The notes beneath the pieces are model-generated. The model had not been told where the DNA came from and made no database searches. It was given only the letters and a program-made list of their open reading frames with translations. Positions 11,901 to 21,489 of a stretch of DNA of 63,106 nt are shown here, in pieces. Both the position numbers and the translations under genes were made by a program. This DNA is from Gnetum montanum (lineage: Eukaryota > Streptophyta > Gnetopsida > Gnetales > Gnetaceae), in NCBI GenBank assembly GCA_015680685.1, contig MNCI01003637.1, positions 306,460-369,565 of the forward strand, read 5' to 3'. Positions within the stretch are counted from its first letter, which is position 1; each line of letters starts with the position of its first letter.

Positions 11901-12992
11901 CTGGACACAGTCAAGCCTTCATCGGATGGCGTGGTCGTGCCATGCAGAATTTATGAGGAAATGTGCAAATGTGCATTACCCTCGACCCTCTCCTTGTGGG
12001 AGATTCAAAACGTCAATGAAGACCTCTGGAAGAGGCTACAGAGGTCAGAGAAGGAAAGGATATCTCTGACCAAAGAGGTCAAAGACTTAAGATCGTGATG
12101 TAAATTCCTACAAGTGCAAGGAACAGATGAAGAGGACTGGTATATGGCTATTATTGACTACGCTCGCTACTGGACCGTGGTTAGAAACAGCGTGCAAACT
12201 AGTCACAAATTGGTGGAGCAAACGATGCAAATAGAGCTCTTGGCCCAGAAGAACCAGGACTGGAAGGACTTTTGCGCAAGTGTCCAAGAGTCGGGGTAGA
12301 AAGAAAAAGATCATAAGCATCTGTATAAGCGAGAAAGTATCACTTATCGTTAGCACTATCAAGATTCTGCCATTAAAGCTTAATCCTTGCGGGTGTTCCT
12401 TGATGTCATTGGTGCAGCTAAGGCCTTCGAGAAGTTCTAGGAGCAGGTAACGGTAAGCATGTCCCTGGAAAGGGAAATTACTATTCCCAGGGAAGAGACT
12501 ACAGTTCTTACTTTCTTCCTTGAACCACCTCGATGGACTAGTGTGGAGAAAGGGAAGGTGAAGGCTGTAACTAATCTGGGGGATGGATTTTGGTCCGAGT
12601 TAACCGAAGACAAAATTATGCAACGCCTGTGGGTAGGTTTAGACCAACTCCCCTTTGTTGCAGATGCAGGACCATCACGAGTAAGTTTGAATGTTATTGA
12701 ATTTAAATTTTCTAATTTGTTTTATCATGGTTTTTTCTTATGTATTTATTGTATGTAGGTACAAGGAGTGGATGAAGAAGGTGGACAGGATGAGGAGCAC
12801 GTTCAGGAAGAAGAGCATAATGATGCAGACCATCCTCTTGGGAAGCGAGTGTTAGTGCAAGAACCCCGTGAAGATGACCTTCCTCATGAAGGAATACTCT
12901 CTAAAAGGGACGGTCCATTCGAGAATGATTTGTTAGTCTTAGAGGCGGACTTAAGGGATACGGGTGATAGTGGTACTAGGGGGGATGCGTAA
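8951..12992 (+). pseudogene. Spliced antisense gene carried by E1 (about 8 exons, function unknown)
   Basis: Proposed exons: 8951-9069, 9461 (or 9482)-9807, 9896-10170, 10278-11356, 11428-11586, 11657-11785, 11863-12680 and 12759-12992. Introns are 70-400 bp with GT/AG ends such as AG|GTAAGT at 9808 and ATACAG| at 9895. Phase is kept at joins 2-3, 3-4, 5-6, 6-7 and 7-8. Join 1-2 is unresolved and exon 5 needs a frameshift. The ATG at 8951 has a good context (A at -3, G at +4). Premature stops at 10565, 10799, 11015, 12096, 12297 and three more in exon 7 could each come from CAG, CAA or CGA by one C-to-T change. The product would exceed 800 residues: a folded-looking N-terminal half, a helical charged stretch in exon 7 and a D/E-rich tail in exon 8. 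I do not recognise the family. It opposes gag-pol and is unrelated to it. Confidence 0.7.
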
Positions 12993-13188
12993 TTGTGATT
13001 TACGCATGATTTTATTGATGAAATTGAACAATGGAAATATGAATGTTGGCAATATTACTCATGAGATTTTGTTTATTTTTTTCTTATTTATGTTATGTTT
13101 AATTTTATGTCTTTATTTATACAAAGCGTAAGGAAAACTGTTAAAGACTTTAGATAGGTTGCATTATTATGACTGTAGAATGGAGTAG

Positions 13189-13416
13189 CTAGTTTAAGGC
13201 CATTGCGGGCCGTCACATAGCGTTTGTGTAAGATATAAATGGATGAATTTGCTAGTTTTAGGCCATTGCGAGCCTTTACTAGTTTTAGGCCATTGCGGGC
13301 CATCTTATAGCATTTGTGTAAGATACAAACGGATTAGCTAGTTTTAGGCTATTGCGGGCCATTACTAGTTTTAGGCTGTTGCGGGCCATTTACTAGTTTT
13401 AGGCCATTGCGGGCCT
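13189..13416. repeat. Second tandem array, related to the 4378-4936 array
   Basis: Six copies of a core beginning CTAGTTTTAGGCCATTGCGG start at 13189, 13252, 13279, 13338, 13365 and 13393. Pairs about 27 bp apart are separated by a longer spacer containing GTGTAAGATA, giving an 86-bp period (13252 to 13338, 13279 to 13365). The core differs from the post-integrase array mainly at four or five positions. Confidence 0.85.
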
Positions 13417-13779
13417 TCTGTGTATGTCTAGGAGTGTAATTGATAAAAACGTACATATCTGCATAATTGTGCTAATATGACCAATAGAAGTCAAGAAGTG
13501 TAAATGGTGTAAAATGGGGAATGTAAATAGCGTAATGGACAAAAAGCATAAATATGTATGTATATTAAAGAAAACTGACAATCAAATTTAATAAGCGTAA
13601 GCGGAAAACTAGTAAAAGTGTAACGATGCACGTAAATACCACTTAGATCAATCGCTAGCCCGTAATTGTTTCTTAATGGCTTTTACATTCAGTGGTGCGT
13701 AAGGGCAAGGAGGTTTATGGCCTGACTCTTCTACATCATCCTCTTCTTCCTAAAATGGTAAGTCTGCCCAGGCTAGGCT
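13417..13779. other. Spacer between the array and the E1 protease region
   Basis: AT-rich, with several GCGTAA/GTGTAA words. No gene was recognised. Confidence 0.4.
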
Positions 13780-14493
13780 GTCATCATTCATTCTGACTTG
13801 TTTGGGAATTCGGACATGGGTCTGATCTTAAGGCATCTTGATCTCCGAACCCCATTCTTCCTCTATGTTATTGACAGTCCTAGGAGTTATTTCATCATTG
13901 TGTATTACTACCTCTCCCCCCACATAAGGGAGGTGTATCTCTTAGTGTATTGGTGGCAAAATTGCCCTCAGTTGGGCTAGCCAGGACCTCTCTAGGATCA
14001 GGTTGAAACCGGGCATCTCCTCGATAATGATAAATGTGGCATCTGTTGGGAATTGATCCCCTGTCACAAATTCGATATGCACTATCCCCTTGACTTAAAC
14101 TTGTGCCCCGTTGAACGATTTTAGGCACGATGTTGTTGTAGGAATGATCTGGTCTACCAAGCCCAACTTATCTACTATAGGATAAGGGATGACATTCGTA
14201 GCCGCACCATCGTCAACGTGCACCCTCCAGATCCAATGTTGACCAAACCGGACGATGATGAACATGGGTTCTATCGTCACTTGATCTTTCTCGGGATCAT
14301 CTTTGATGGATTCATCATGAATGATCAAAGGGGCTAGTTTAGGTTGCTCAGCAGTAGGAGGAAACATGACAGCATGTATCGCTTTCTCTTCCGCTGGTAA
14401 GCCTTCATCCACAGGTATGGATGTCAGCATATGGACCATAGCCTCACGGTGCTTTTGAGATGTCATAAGCAAGTCATAGAGGCTCAATGTCAT
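13780..14493 (-). pseudogene. E1 aspartic protease (degraded)
   Basis: Would cleave Gag-Pol. On the minus strand HVDDGAATNVIPYPIVDKLG near 14170-14220 is the active-site region. The usual D-S/T-G appears as D-D-G, followed by the A.NV.P context typical of Tat proteases. Downstream (about 13960-14090) come FIIIEEMPGFNLILE and RSWL, resembling the second half of a retropepsin (the ILGR.WL block). A stop or frameshift occurs near 14095. The RT continues only beyond the 5.5-kb insert, so Pol is split in the genome. Confidence 0.75.
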
Positions 14494-17466
14494 GTTTTTC
14501 TATTTTAGAGCCTGCTTGACTTGCGTAAATGCATCGAGGAGGTCCCGTTCTTGGCTGGTTTGCTTATATCCTCTGTCCTCTTCCATTCGCCCTAAGAGAT
14601 GGATTTCTCGAGGCGGAATAGCATTAGTTGGAGGGTTGTGGTTCTTTCTATCGAGGGGAGGTGGCTATGTTTCTATACCCTTGTCTTGCCCACAAGGTAC
14701 AGGTGCAGGGACAGAGGTGAGGGGCTTGGGCTTAGCGAAGCCTAGCATAGAGTGGTTTTTGGTGGCATTAATTGACGCATCTTCTTCCTTTTTTTTATTT
14801 GGTGACGGTTGATGGTTTTGGATAGAAGCTTGCCCCTGCGTAAAAGAAGCAGCCGATGGTTTTGGTACCCTATGGATAAAAGGCACCTTAGAAGTGGGCG
14901 CGGGTGTGGCCGCGGTTTTATTGTTAACGTAAGACCGGGTTATGGCTGGAGAGGGTGCCCGAATAACAAAGGGTGGCCTCAAGACACCACTAACTGCCGA
15001 TGAAGAACTTGCCCTTTGGGGTGAACTGGTAGGTACACGTAAAAAAAAGGGTTGTTTAGGTGATACCTTCCCTTCATTATCCGTACTTACCATGTTGATG
15101 GTGTATGGTGCGTTATTTGCGTTTAATGGGTCTTTGTACATATGAAACACCTGGTTTTCAGGACGTGTTGGACTATTGCCGTCTAGTTTTAGAGAACCAT
15201 TGTCAATCATGCGTTGAATGTCATCCTTCAACACCCAGCAGTAATCAGTATCGTGACCACACAACTGATGGTAGTCACAAAAATAGTCCAGCCTAAAAGA
15301 CTTCAGAACTGGTGGTTCATTAGGTAGGGATAAAGAAGGATTCTTCAACAATTCACAATGACTCTTGTGATGCTGTAGAGCTTCTTCGGATACCTTTTTA
15401 TTCTGAATGTATCCTACCCCTAATAATTGTTTCAATAGTTCCGAATGTTTTATAGGCAGACCTATGTATTTTGAGCGATCTTTACGCTCGAAGTTTGGCT
15501 TTGACTAGGGGGGCTTTTCAGGGGTAGGTGTGTCTTGGCCGGTGCTACTTGCACTAGCCATGGTCTCGGCAGACACTGTGGGTGCCTTCTTGTTATTCTT
15601 GTTTTTAGCGCCCTCAGCCAGCGCAGCTACTATCATCGTTATTGCTTTACCCTTGTCTTTACCTTTATTATTGGTGTTTTTATAGGCCACATACGCTAGG
15701 TATTTACTAGCCTCAGTAGCATCTTGGATGCTCCTAGTTTGGGCGAAAGCCTGACTCAAGGAGCTAGGGGTAAGGTAATACAGTTTAGACTTGATGAAGT
15801 CGTTAACTGCTCCTTTGAAAATAGCTAGCAGATGGGCTTCCACGATAGGCTTACGGATTTCATTCAAATTAGCGCTCCATCGCTGTATAAACTTCTAGAC
15901 TGGTTCAAGTGGGTCTTGCTTCACTCCCATAAGTTGGTCTAGCGTGACTTCTGGCTTTAAGTTGTACTTAAAGTGAGTCATGAATTGTGTTAGGAGCTCT
16001 TCCATGGTTGATATGGAAGAGCGAGGGAGCGTTTGATACCAATCCAAAGCTTTCCCTTCCAGAGACATTGCAAAGACATGGATAATTGTATGAGGCCATT
16101 ACTGCAATAACAAGGATTCAGACTTGAAGGTAACAAGGTGAGCATTAGGATCTCCTTCCCCATTATATTTAGTCAAATGGGGCAACGACATCCCTAGAGG
16201 AAACGACAACATAAGAACCACTAGGCTAATAGGATCATCCTGGTAGAAATCCATGACTTGTATCGTATCAGAGCCAACAGCTTTAAGGCTCCTAACTTCC
16301 TCGGTAAGGGTCTGAATAAGCGAAAAAGCTTGATCCAGACTTGGTGATGAAGAAGTCTATGCAGGAGGAGTAGGGGGTTGGACTGAAAGAGCAGTACCAG
16401 GCAATGGGAATGGAGCAATGGCTTGGTTGACAGGAAATGCCATGGGGACTATCCCTGCGGACGGAGCTGCTTGTGAAGGCCACCACCCACTGGGTTGAGC
16501 AGAGAAATTGGTTGTCATCGGGTGTATAGGATGGAGATTGTAAGGATATTGTGCGTTTTTCTGCGAGACATGCGTGGTAGGTGCGGTTAAGGGTTGCACA
16601 TCGTATAACGCAGATTGATTATGTGAAATAGGCGAGATCCACTGACCAGCCATGGGTTGTTGAACAGATTACTATGATTGAATAGTGGTTGCGATCTATT
16701 GCCTTGCAGTGGGTTGTGATGATAAAGTTTGCACTAGATTTTGCACCGGGCGGGTTATGGGCATGGCATGGGCTTGCACTTGGGGGATGAAATGGGGTGT
16801 GGTGGACGCAGGTACCATCGACAGAATACTAATTACACGTGGCTATGATAATGCCCCCATGTTATTTTGAGATGGTATTTGTACTTGCAAGACTGAGGAT
16901 TGCGTTGTGGCCTACAGGATGATAGGAATATGGGTTTGGGTAGTCATGATAGAGTTGAGATGGACGGCTTCTCCGGTGAGAGAAAATAGGGGATTTATGT
17001 ATGTATGGGGGCTGAGGGTATAGTATGAATCTGCATGTTTAGATTGGGCTATGAATTCATCTTCCTCTTCTTCCCCATTTTGAGGTTCTAGAATGGACTA
17101 TGTAGCCTGACTCCTAGCCATAACCAGTTGGGTCAGGAGTTCATGATAATGTTCGGTCAGGGGGATAATGTCATACGTGGTAGGGGTAAAATCTTGGTCT
17201 CCTTTGTGGATCAGCTCATAATTTCATTTTGCCTCAATCTCAGCTAGGCTAAGGGCAAGTTTTTCCTGGATCTTGATGCAAATGAAATTGTACTCTTCAG
17301 GAGTCACGACGGTGAAAGCAGGATTCTTGCCCTGTAACCTCAATGAACGATGCAATGGTCCTTGAGGTCCTATTGCACCGGAAGTTGGTCCAGGAATGGG
17401 ATTTACAGATGTGGCACCCGAGTCAGTGGTGATCATAGCGGCAGTGGTTGCATATGCAGAATCCAT
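14494..17466 (-). pseudogene. E1 gag (degraded)
   Basis: The start is taken at the ATG at 17466 (MDSAYATTAAM), just inside the leader. On the minus strand the capsid core lies near 15880-16200: LTKYNGEGDPNAHL, then LEGKALDWYQTLP. A basic stretch follows (NNKGKDKGKA, about 15650). A zinc-like motif at 15240-15330, YCDYHQLCGHDTDYCWVLK in effect (the first residue reads F), fits the CxYHxxxGHxTxxC pattern of Tat gag. Several stops and frameshifts break the frame (for example 15435-15505 and 16220-16290). The 16350-17220 part is Pro/Gln-rich and poorly conserved. Confidence 0.82.
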
Positions 17467-17683
17467 TTCTCAGATAGGTTAATGACAACAAATGACAGGA
17501 TCTAAAAGGCGACGACCAAACAGAATTATGAATGGGCTTTTTACCCTATAGGATTCCAAAGGAATCATTGTTGTGACCAATCTACACCACACGATTTTTC
17601 GTAAACTTCCCTAGAGATATTACATTTACGTTTTATGAACATGGGTACGGATCGCTTACAGGGCTACCCGTAAAATACGGATA

Positions 17684-17711
17684 GGAGGTTCAAGCCCTCC
17701 TTCTAGTGCTA
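17684..17711 (-). other. E1 primer-binding site, tRNA 3'-half-like
   Basis: The plus strand carries a perfect T-arm: GGAGG (17684-17688), loop TTCAAGC, CCTCC (17696-17700). This is followed by an acceptor-like TTCTAGT, G and CTA (probably CCA with one C-to-T change). It lies six bases from the 5' LTR, exactly where a minus-strand element keeps its primer site. Complementarity would cover about 28 bases rather than the usual 12-18. I could not match it to a specific tRNA from memory. Confidence 0.55.
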
Positions 17712-18470
17712 GAAAACTATAACGACAGAAAACATCAGTCGCTGGAAAATACCGAACGAAAATCCATGTACACAGTCTTAACCATGGCTCCGTGCGAGGG
17801 CCGTGCTAGAGAAAACGATTCCGCGGTGCCCTAAATGGTCTTGTCGAACATACAGGGACATACTTAATCAGTAAATCGACGAATATTGCGATAACATGTA
17901 TATTATATAGATATTCCATGAAACAAACTGATCCAATGAATCATAAGAGGAGTAGAAAACGATGTAAATAAATCAAAATAATGACAACGTCAACGCGACA
18001 GGGAGGATCAGATTTAGGAAAGTGCACAATTCCAAGATCTATGTTTTGGCTAAATTGAGTATATTGTATACAAGGTTCCAATAGCAGACTCCGCTTATCT
18101 TGTGCGAAGTATACACAAAATAACAAGAAAACTATTCAACAAGGAGTACAGAATGAAGCTCGATCTACCTCATAAGCCAAGGATGGGATGCAAGGAAGGT
18201 CAAGCCTGGATGTCTATCGATCAACTATTTCTGATCAATAAACCTTGCCAACTGCACCAGATGATCTCTCGATCTCTGATCTACTCTTTCTGCCTTCGGT
18301 AGTTTCTGCTCAAAGCCACTAATGATCGCCAATGGAGAGAATTGTATCTTCACCAAAAGACTGATCACTCCTACTTCCAATGCTCAACAATGTCTTCTGT
18401 CTCTGCTAAGAGGTGATGCTGCCAAAAAAGATGATCTAGATGAAGATCCCTTCTTTTCTTGCCAATTGGA

Positions 18471-18480
18471 GTATTTATAG
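18471..18480 (-). promoter_or_regulatory. TATA box of the E1 promoter
   Basis: The minus strand reads CTATAAATAC with the palindrome-rich U3 upstream (higher coordinates), and is identical in the other LTR. This is the likely core promoter of E1 transcription towards lower coordinates. Confidence 0.6.
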
Positions 18481-18631
18481 GTTCTGTAGCACATGAAGAA
18501 GGCAAGGTCCTAATGACACATGTCTCGAACCTTCAAAATACCGTTGACTTGGCAAAATTTATGTTGAAACTGGTCATGTCGCATCACATTTTTGGGAAAG
18601 GGGGTAGGGTACGCTGTCAATCATTCCTATT

Positions 18632-19160
18632 GAGGCTGCCTCATGATTACGCTACGATACGCTGATGAGCGTATTGTGCGTATGGATAGCAGGTGCGTGT
18701 TGGGTACTACCTTAGTTGACTTTAGGCAGTATTACGCTCGTTTACGCTGCGTAGCGTGGTAGAGCGTAATAGAGCATAGAAGTAGTTAGCTCAAGTTGTT
18801 TTACGCTCATTTACATCGCGAAGTGTAATAGAGCATAAAACATAGTCAACTTTACAATAAGTTACGCTTGTTTACACTACGTAGCGTAATAAGCGTAAAG
18901 AGACCAATCTGCAAAAAGGAAGAAATCAATCTTCCATGCTTCTTTGGACTCTGAATTTGACTTTCTAGGAGCTCATTACGCTGCTTTGCGTAACGAAGCG
19001 TAAACTCAGCCCTGAACAAAAGACTTAGTGGAATATGCGAAAAGTCTTAGATCTTAAACTTCGTCAAAATCATTGAAGTAAGTTACTTTCTGATGTCGGG
19101 CTATGTTAAACATAGTTACGCTAAGCGACACTACGCTATGTTGCATAATGTAGCGTAAAG
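18632..19160. promoter_or_regulatory. Cluster of TTACGCT...AGCGTAA inverted motifs in E1 U3
   Basis: Repeated inverted pairs such as TTACGCTCGTTTACGCTGCG followed by TAGCGTGG...AGCGTAAT occur around 18731-18770, 18803-18840, 18862-18900, 18976-19004 and 19115-19157. They could form hairpins or be repeated factor-binding sites. Many CpGs here have become TpG or CpA in the 3' LTR. Confidence 0.55.
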
Positions 19161-19316
19161 AGAGAAAACAAAGTAAGGTTGAAATTTGCAAGAAACTTGG
19201 AGACTTGATGCTGCACGCCTCTTTGCCTTGCTCTGTCTTCTGGATTGTTGTCACAAACTTTCACCCAAATCATGAATCTTCGCCTTAGGCCGATTTGCAA
19301 TTTCCACGGTGTTTCA

Positions 19317-19321
19317 GTACT
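19317..19321. repeat. Target-site duplication of E1, right copy
   Basis: GTACT follows the E1 terminal CA, and E2 LTR sequence (TATCTCATG) resumes immediately. Confidence 0.88.
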
Positions 19322-19768
19322 TATCTCATGTTCTAGGAGATAAGGGTGAGAGAGACTAATCGTGATGAGCAGCTAATTCCTTGATTAGCTGTACACATTC
19401 GTAAATGCTCGTAATCAAGTCATACTCATGCCGCGCTAATGCAGGGTAATAAATAATAGGTAAGGAATAACATGTAATAAATCCTATTCCATGAACTGCA
19501 AGCTTTATCCACAAAGCTCATCTTTATTGCCATACACAACTTGCGTTCAGGTACAAAGCTACTCGAATAAAGATTCGTTCACTTGGGGACTCCTACTATG
19601 GGCACATGAAAAATATTCTATCTTTGGAGTGATCAATTTGCTAGAGGTTCCCTATTTGACAACGGACCGCGATATCGCATATGCGACATCACAGGGGACG
19701 ACATGATATCACGTACGCGATATCGCATGGGATGCGATATCGTAGCTCATGCGAATTGCATCTCATCA
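19322..19768 (-). repeat. E2 3' LTR, right part
   Basis: Continues the LTR broken at 1546 and matches 28190-28653. It ends in CATCTCATCA. Relative to the 5' LTR it lacks about 50 bp that contained the TATA box, but it has more GATATCGC-type words (19668-19750). Confidence 0.85.
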
Positions 19769-21480
19769 TACCCCTATGACTGAATGAAAACTCATCCTCA
19801 AGTTCCGTACAATAATATTGGGAAGGTATGGAATTATTGAGGGGAATGGAACTAATGGGATGACTTGTGAATGGATCATCATTACAAGACATGAAAAAAC
19901 TAGTGTTCATGACAACAAGGATGAACACCTTATTACAATGACATCAGGCCTTAGTTGGCAGCTGAGAAAGAGAGAGAGAAAGAAGTTTTGATGCTGCCAA
20001 CGCCAAGATTGCACCTTTGTTAATCATCCATAAGCACGCCATCGATCTTGCTCCTTGCATAGCTNNGATGACTACCAAAGGTGTAGGGGTTAGGAAGAAA
20101 ATCAAAAATTTCAGGGCTAGGAGAAAATCGAAAAAATCGGGCCCCATACCCCCATGACTAATCCCAAACCTCTGGTAGCATTAGAATGGAGAAAGAAAAG
20201 GAGTAAGAAAGATAGATAAAAAGGGACAACTATGGCATCGAGGAAATGGATGTCAAGATGGAAATGAACAAAAGAAATTAGATTGCAAAAATGTTAAGGG
20301 AAAGAATTTAACTAATGCTCCAAATAGGAATGTCAGTGGGTCCTCCCCAAAGGAGGCTCATGCTCTTAATTCCCTGACAAACCTACATTCAAAGAGTCCA
20401 TAGGCTCCGGAAATGTCATTTGGAACAAGAGTTAAAGTCTTAACCACAAGCGTTTACCAACAAGAAAACAATGCATCAACCAAAATATATACACTAATGA
20501 TACAACCGACAATGAGGTGAACAATGGAGAGAAGAGTGGAGAGAAGAGAATGGAATGGAATCCCAAGAACAAGGTGGTGTATAGCCCCTTGTGGATTTTA
20601 TGATTAATGTAACTTGGCAAGTATCATTCCAAGTCCAGCCTCAAACCAACCACATCTAGTGACTTTGCGTCAATGCATTCGGCTAAACCATCCACTTGGA
20701 TAACAAGAATGCCTTTCCAAAGAGCCACCACCATTCTGACAAAACAAAGGAGGGAATGGGAAGCGAGAAGGACCTTAGTTAGAGGGAACACTTTTGGTTC
20801 CATAACCAGTGCTTATAGCCCAATTTTTATTTCATCTAAGGGGTGTGCTTTGAATTCTCACTTTTCTTTTCTTTTTCTTCTTTCTTCTTTCTTTTTTTTT
20901 TCCATTTTTTATTTTTATGCGTGAGAACCGCACCATGCAAAGACTTCTTATTTTTATTGTCTCAACTTTCGATAGTTGGGTAACATCGGAACAACAAGAA
21001 AACTCAAGAAGAAAAACATCCAAGCACCCAAGAGAATGACCAACATAAAAGCATCAAGTTCCCTTGAAGTCACACCCTTTTCAATCCTTGAGTCCTTCCT
21101 TAGTTTGAGAAATACCCAGTCACTGATTCGTTTAAGTTCTTATTAGAAGGAGACTATACATTTTCAAGCTGAGAGAGACCATAGAAACTGGTGGATGGAT
21201 GGATGAAGTGATCTCATTGCCTACCATATCAAAAGAAACATACCTTAGTATCAACATTGTGAATTAAAGGTAAAAACCAAACACTAGAAATCAATATAAA
21301 AATAGTTCATACCATCATTCTGAACACTTATTGGGTGACAAACTTATAGAGTGGATCACACACACACACACACACACAAAATGCAAAAAAGTATAACGAT
21401 GTTGTAAAACAAAAACATGTAAAACAAAAATGCATAAAACAAAAATCAAAAAAGAACTAAGGGCCCCATATGATTAACAT
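19769..21480 (-). other. E2 3' untranslated region
   Basis: No coding region was recognised. On the minus strand TAGGGGTA directly precedes the LTR edge TGATGAG and is the likely polypurine tract. Blocks are shared with the 3' UTRs of E3 (39170-41200), E4 (58600-59960) and E5 (29300-31000). Examples are an ACCGCACCATGCAAAG block at 20929-20944 and the TTCAAGGGAAC-type block near 21055-21075. Contains a pyrimidine tract (20858-20910) and two Ns at 20065-20066. Confidence 0.65.
21356..21378. repeat. (CA)n microsatellite
   Basis: About eleven CA repeats interrupt the E2 3' UTR; E3 lacks them at the same place. Confidence 0.85.
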
Positions 21481-21489
21481 AGGTGGCCA

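Larger units (their letters stand above)
1547..19316 (-). mobile_element. E1: 17.8-kb Tat-type Ty3/gypsy retrotransposon with an antisense gene
   Basis: Complete element with LTRs 1547-3148 and 17718-19316 (1602 and 1599 bp), TG...CA-type ends and a GTACT duplication on both sides. Minus-strand order: 5' LTR, tRNA-like primer site, gag, protease, a 5.5-kb insert with a plus-strand spliced gene, RT, degenerate RNase H, second RNase H, integrase, tandem repeats, 3' UTR, 3' LTR. A second RNase H before integrase is the hallmark of the Tat lineage (Ogre, Retand, Grande and relatives). By eye the LTRs differ at roughly one base in ten where sampled, mostly transitions, so this is an old copy. Stops and frameshifts break gag-pol. 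Confidence 0.9.
17718..19316 (-). repeat. E1 5' LTR
   Basis: Pairs with 1547-3148. The left end reads TATAACGACAG where the other LTR has TGTAACAATGG; the right end is GGTGTTTCA followed by the GTACT duplication. It is the better preserved copy of the TTACGCT/AGCGTAA palindromes (18630-19160). Confidence 0.9.

Noticed and set aside
9482-12992. Plant mobile domain (aminotransferase-like) call for the antisense gene
   Set aside because: Considered because such genes ride on plant transposons, but the typical motifs were not found, so the family is left unnamed.
14492-15296. Plus-strand ORFs over the gag/protease region
   Set aside because: Shadows of minus-strand gag and protease, whose motifs are clear.
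17600-17717. Functional tRNA gene
   Set aside because: Only the T-arm and 3' acceptor half fit. No convincing 5' acceptor, D-arm or anticodon arm, and the position is that of a primer site.
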